From positions 1-6,939 of the forward strand of contig CAJMEI010000062.1 in NCBI GenBank assembly GCA_905212395.1: a DNA stretch of 6,939 bases, given 5' to 3'. The stretch comes from an uncultured Christensenella sp. (GTDB lineage Bacteria; Bacillota; Clostridia; Christensenellales; Borkfalkiaceae). The position numbers and the translations under genes were made by a program. Within the stretch, counting starts at the first letter, position 1. Every line of letters begins with the position of its first letter. Shown here piece by piece: positions 4,002 to 6,939 of this stretch. Under the pieces are notes generated by a model. That model was not told the origin of the DNA. It saw only the letters and a program-made list of their open reading frames with translations, and did no database searches.

Positions 4002-6899
4002 TTATTTTTGTTCGCCAAACATTTTATCGTAATCTTCCATCGTGATTTTTACTTCGCTTTTATTGTTTTCCAAAGAGTTTCCCACGTAGCCGTTTTTAAC
4101 CATCCAATCTTTTAAAACGGACGCCCTATTAAATCCTACTCTCAATTCTCTTTGCAAAGCGCAAACGCTTGTACTTTGAGTTCTTATAACGAATTCCAAA
4201 GCTTTTTTCTTTAATTCGAAATCTTTGTCGTCGTCATCATCGGTTTCACCCGTTAAAACGGTATCGGAAGAAGACGTTTTATCCAAATACGCTTTGATTT
4301 TTTCGTCAAACACACATTTATTATTTGTTTTTAAGAATTGTACTACTTTAAAAATTTCTTCTCCGCTGACGTTAGGACCTTGCGCCCTTACCAAATGGCT
4401 GTCGTTAGGGGTGAAGAAAAGCATATCTCCGTGATTTAACAAATTTTCCGCTCCCGTTTCGTCGAGAATGGTTCTACTGTCTACCGCCGTTTGCATTTTT
4501 AATGAAATTCTTGTAGAGAAGTTTACCTTTATATCTCCCGAAATTATTTCTACGGAAGGTCTTTGCATTGCAAGTATAACGTGTATTCCCGCAGCCCTTG
4601 CTTTTTGCGCCAAAATTTGAACCTTAGGTAAAATATTTAACTTGTCCGCGCTGACTAAATCCGCAAATTCGTCGATAAATAAAACTATTCTGGGCATTTC
4701 TTCCCTATCTTTCATAATTTTATTGTATTCGGCAATGTTTGCGCAACCCGCTTCTTGAAGCTTTGAGTACCTACGCCCCATTTCTTTAACTGCCCAGTCC
4801 AAAATTTTAATAATTTTGGGTCTGTCGACTATTATTTCGTCTATTAGCAAATGCGGAACGCCTTTAAACGCCACGAAATCTACGCCTTTGGGGTCGCAAA
4901 TTATCAAACGCATATCCTTTGGAGAGCATTTTTGCATCATACTAACCAAAATAGAACGCACGAAAACCGATTTACCCGAACCCGAACAACCCGCTATTAA
5001 AATATGGGTAAGTTTTGCAAGTTCCATTACCAAAACGTTTCCTATAACGTCTTTTCCGACGACGAAAGGTACGTTTTCCGCTTTTGCCGAACAAAATTCT
5101 TTACTTTCTATAAGTTCTCTTAAACTTACCGTTACCCTATTTTCGTTAGGAACTTCTACCCCGACTTTATTCGATTTGGGTACGGGCGCAATTCTTAATT
5201 GTCCCGCGCAGTTGAGCTGAACGCCCATATCTTCTTGTAATCCCGTTATATCCCTTATCGCAACGCCTATCGGAACGGGTAAATCGAACCTTGTAAGCGT
5301 CGGTCCGTGATGAATTTCCGCAATCTCCATAGAACGCTTTTTCATAGTTTCTATAACGGCTAAAATTCTTTCTTTGCAAAACGCGAAAAATTGTTCTAAC
5401 TGCTCTTTATTTTCGTTTACGTTGTAATGATTGAGCATTGTAGTCGGGAAAGAATTGAATACAAAATCGCTGTAATCGTAATTTTCCAAAGAAATTTCTT
5501 CTTTCTTTTCTGCGTTTTTAATTGCCCCGAAGTAATCTCTCTTATCCTCGTTTTGAGAAGAAGCAAAATAATCTTTCTCATCCGAATTTTGAGAAGAAAA
5601 ATAATCTTTCGTTACGTCTTGCTTAGGAAGGTCGTAAAATTTACCGGCGGAATTTTGTTCTGCAAACGAAAAACCGTCTTTTTGAACAAACGAATTGTCG
5701 TTTATATCCGAATAAGATTTTTGAGAATACAAATTTTTATCGGAATAAGAATTTTGATTTAAGTTTCCTTTTCCATCGTAATCGCGTTTTTCAATCTCCG
5801 TAGAAAAATCTTCTTTTTTATCGAAAACGTATTTGCTGAAATCTTTTTTATAGCTTTCTTCCCCGTCTTTTTCGTCATTAGAACGCTTTTTAAAAGACAA
5901 CCTTGAATACACGTCGGAATAAGTTTTGTTTTCTTCCTGTTCGGAATTAGAAAAATCACTCGCTCCGTAGGGGTTAAAGTTTACGTTTTTATTGCCGAAA
6001 TAATTTTTTTCTTCTTGCTCGCTTTCTGTTTTAGGAATAAATGTTTCTGGCGTTATTCGACTATTTTCTAAGTCTTCGTCGCTTGAAAAACTTTTGTAGT
6101 TTTCGTTTAAGGATATAGGTTCGGAAACGTTATTCGAATAATTATATCCCGTGTTAAAAGTTTCTTCTTTTACGCTTTTGTTAGATTTTTTTCTGAGCGA
6201 ATCTTGAAGCAGAGAAACTATATCTTTATCGGCTTTTTTCTCTTCTACGTAAGGTTTATAAGACTTTGCCAAAGGTAAATCGTAAACATCTTTCTGTTCT
6301 TCCGTAGGAACGGTTGCGTTATTGAAAAACGGCAAACTGACTTCTTGTTTATTATCCGATTTTCTAGAAAAAGCGAAATCTTTTCTTTTTACGATTTTAG
6401 TTACGATATAAACTATTACCGCAACGAAAATTAAAGAAAATAAAACGTAAGCGCCTATCGAACTTAAAATGCTGGCAAATAGTCCTACCGATAACGCCAT
6501 AAACGCTCCGCCGAAAGAAGAACGCTTGTCAAAGCCCATTTTATAGCATTTGGAAACGTAATCGGAATATTCGCCGTTATAAGAAGCCGACGCCAAATGT
6601 ATTATCGAAAATAACGAAAAAACGGTAATAAAAGTTAAAAGGAATTTAGACAGCGAAAATTTAAGCTTAATTTTTAAGCCCGCCACTATTAAAACCCCGA
6701 ATACCGAAAACAAAAAGAAAAACGCGTAAGACGTTAAGCCGAATATGCCGAGTAAAACTCCCCTTATGTTTAAGCCTAATTGACCGAAGAACAAATCTCC
6801 CCCGATTAAGCAAATTAAACCTACTATAGAAAATACTACGAGTAAAATTCCCAAATTTTCAAGAGAGAAAAATTTTGATACTGCTTTTTTTGTTTTCAA
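4002..6899 (-). CDS. ftsK: FtsK/SpoIIIE DNA translocase
   Basis: This is a membrane-anchored hexameric ATPase that pumps chromosomal DNA through the division septum or, in spore formers, into the forespore. Of 965 residues, about 14-168 contain four or five membrane segments (near 14-36, 48-75, 83-103 and 130-168). Residues 172-488 form a long polar low-complexity linker with repeats. The alpha region follows, with HGPTLTRFDL (530-539). The motor has Walker A GCSGSGKS (637-644), Walker B IVLFIDEFADL (738-748) and MQRPSVEIISGDIK (778-791). The gamma winged helix spans 895-962, with VGFNRAS (921-927). The motif usually read as LLGxGDML is LLNHGDML here (820-827). The start is TTG at 6899: GGGAGG lies 9 bp upstream, and an in-frame TAA at 6917-6915 rules out a longer protein apart from an unlikely ATT. 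The gene heads the visible operon. FtsK or SpoIIIE usage cannot be decided from sequence. Confidence 0.96.
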   Translation of the reverse strand: MKTKKAVSKFFSLENLGILLVVFSIVGLICLIGGDLFFGQLGLNIRGVLLGIFGLTSYAFFFLFSVFGVLIVAGLKIKLKFSLSKFLLTFITVFSLFSIIHLASASYNGEYSDYVSKCYKMGFDKRSSFGGAFMALSVGLFASILSSIGAYVLFSLIFVAVIVYIVTKIVKRKDFAFSRKSDNKQEVSLPFFNNATVPTEEQKDVYDLPLAKSYKPYVEEKKADKDIVSLLQDSLRKKSNKSVKEETFNTGYNYSNNVSEPISLNENYKSFSSDEDLENSRITPETFIPKTESEQEEKNYFGNKNVNFNPYGASDFSNSEQEENKTYSDVYSRLSFKKRSNDEKDGEESYKKDFSKYVFDKKEDFSTEIEKRDYDGKGNLNQNSYSDKNLYSQKSYSDINDNSFVQKDGFSFAEQNSAGKFYDLPKQDVTKDYFSSQNSDEKDYFASSQNEDKRDYFGAIKNAEKKEEISLENYDYSDFVFNSFPTTMLNHYNVNENKEQLEQFFAFCKERILAVIETMKKRSMEIAEIHHGPTLTRFDLPVPIGVAIRDITGLQEDMGVQLNCAGQLRIAPVPKSNKVGVEVPNENRVTVSLRELIESKEFCSAKAENVPFVVGKDVIGNVLVMELAKLTHILIAGCSGSGKSVFVRSILVSMMQKCSPKDMRLIICDPKGVDFVAFKGVPHLLIDEIIVDRPKIIKILDWAVKEMGRRYSKLQEAGCANIAEYNKIMKDREEMPRIVLFIDEFADLVSADKLNILPKVQILAQKARAAGIHVILAMQRPSVEIISGDIKVNFSTRISLKMQTAVDSRTILDETGAENLLNHGDMLFFTPNDSHLVRAQGPNVSGEEIFKVVQFLKTNNKCVFDEKIKAYLDKTSSSDTVLTGETDDDDDKDFELKKKALEFVIRTQSTSVCALQRELRVGFNRASVLKDWMVKNGYVGNSLENNKSEVKITMEDYDKMFGEQK
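4014..4217 (-). other. Gamma winged-helix domain of FtsK
   Basis: This segment encodes residues 895-962, just after a run of Asp at 887-891. It corresponds to the domain that reads KOPS (E. coli) or SRS (B. subtilis) motifs and sets the direction of translocation. The recognition helix region is VGFNRASVLKDW (921-932). Compared with my recollection of E. coli FtsK contacts N1296, R1300 and E1303, the equivalents here are N924, V928 and D931. A related copy of this domain lies in the cinA-type gene downstream. Confidence 0.88.
5508..5609 (-). repeat. Tandem imperfect repeat in the FtsK linker (KDYF-type units)
   Basis: Residues 431-464 contain three consecutive units of about 11-12 residues: KDYFSSQNSDE, KDYFASSQNEDK and RDYFGAIKNAEK. 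The DNA repeats as well, with the plus-strand words TTTTGAGAAGAA and AATAATCTTTC recurring, which suggests internal duplication. Further upstream in the linker, residues 383-403 hold a second repeat based on YSDKN, YSQKS and YSDIN. Confidence 0.7.
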
Positions 6900-6908
6900 A
6901 ATAGTTTT

Positions 6909-6914
6909 CCTCCC
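6909..6914 (-). promoter_or_regulatory. Ribosome binding site that decides the ftsK TTG start
   Basis: GGGAGG stands 9 bp before the TTG at 6899. An in-frame TAA at 6917-6915 lies directly upstream of it, and the only other codon able to start, ATT at 6902-6900, is rare. The TTG is therefore the best start. Confidence 0.75.
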
Positions 6915-6933
6915 TTAATTACTACTAATATTA

Positions 6934-6939
6934 AGTATA
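6934..6939 (-). promoter_or_regulatory. Possible -10 element upstream of ftsK
   Basis: TATACT on the minus strand, five of six matches to TATAAT, lies 34 bp before the TTG codon, at a plausible distance for a short leader. The -35 region would fall outside the window, so this cannot be verified. AT-rich sequence produces such matches by chance. Confidence 0.25.

Noticed and set aside
4816..5220. Plus-strand open frame of 134 codons
   Set aside because: It is antisense to the FtsK motor domain, including the Walker A region. It has no family resemblance and no convincing ribosome binding site in context.

Overview
The window is a block of five tightly packed genes, all on the minus strand. 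In transcription order (right to left) they are ftsK/spoIIIE, rimO, pgsA, a cinA/pncC-type gene, and recA, whose 3' end runs off the left edge. The DNA is AT-rich. TGA and TAA both serve as stops, and Shine-Dalgarno sequences of the AAGGAG/GGAGG type precede the genes. This gene order is familiar from Firmicutes, especially Clostridia, so a low-GC clostridial or related gut-type bacterium is the best guess. The species cannot be named from sequence alone.

Layout: 6899-4002 encodes a 965-residue FtsK/SpoIIIE DNA translocase with a TTG start, N-terminal membrane segments, a long low-complexity linker, a motor domain and a C-terminal gamma winged helix. After a 36-bp gap comes rimO (3965-2652), which overlaps pgsA (2655-2068) by an ATGA junction. 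pgsA overlaps the cinA-type gene (2075-1035) by 8 bp. A 26-bp gap with a strong ribosome binding site leads into recA (1008 to the window edge). No terminator is visible between any of the genes. A possible -10 element lies at the right edge, before ftsK. The layout fits one operon linking chromosome translocation, ribosome modification, phospholipid synthesis, NMN salvage and recombination.

The notable item is the cinA-type gene. It lacks the usual N-terminal molybdopterin-binding-like (MoCF) domain and keeps only the PncC (NMN amidohydrolase) domain. That domain is followed by a second copy of an FtsK gamma-type DNA-binding winged helix and then by a strongly acidic tail of about 110 residues. 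The winged helix matches the one at the end of FtsK in the same operon at 24 of 45 positions in its core. In other words, a predicted NMN deamidase appears to carry the DNA-reading module of the chromosome translocase. In both copies, one position that contacts DNA in E. coli FtsK has changed from Arg to a hydrophobic residue. The PncC part also has a degenerate glycine-rich loop.

The other genes look intact and ordinary for their families. No RNA genes, CRISPR arrays, mobile elements or gene-free stretches over 300 bases were seen.
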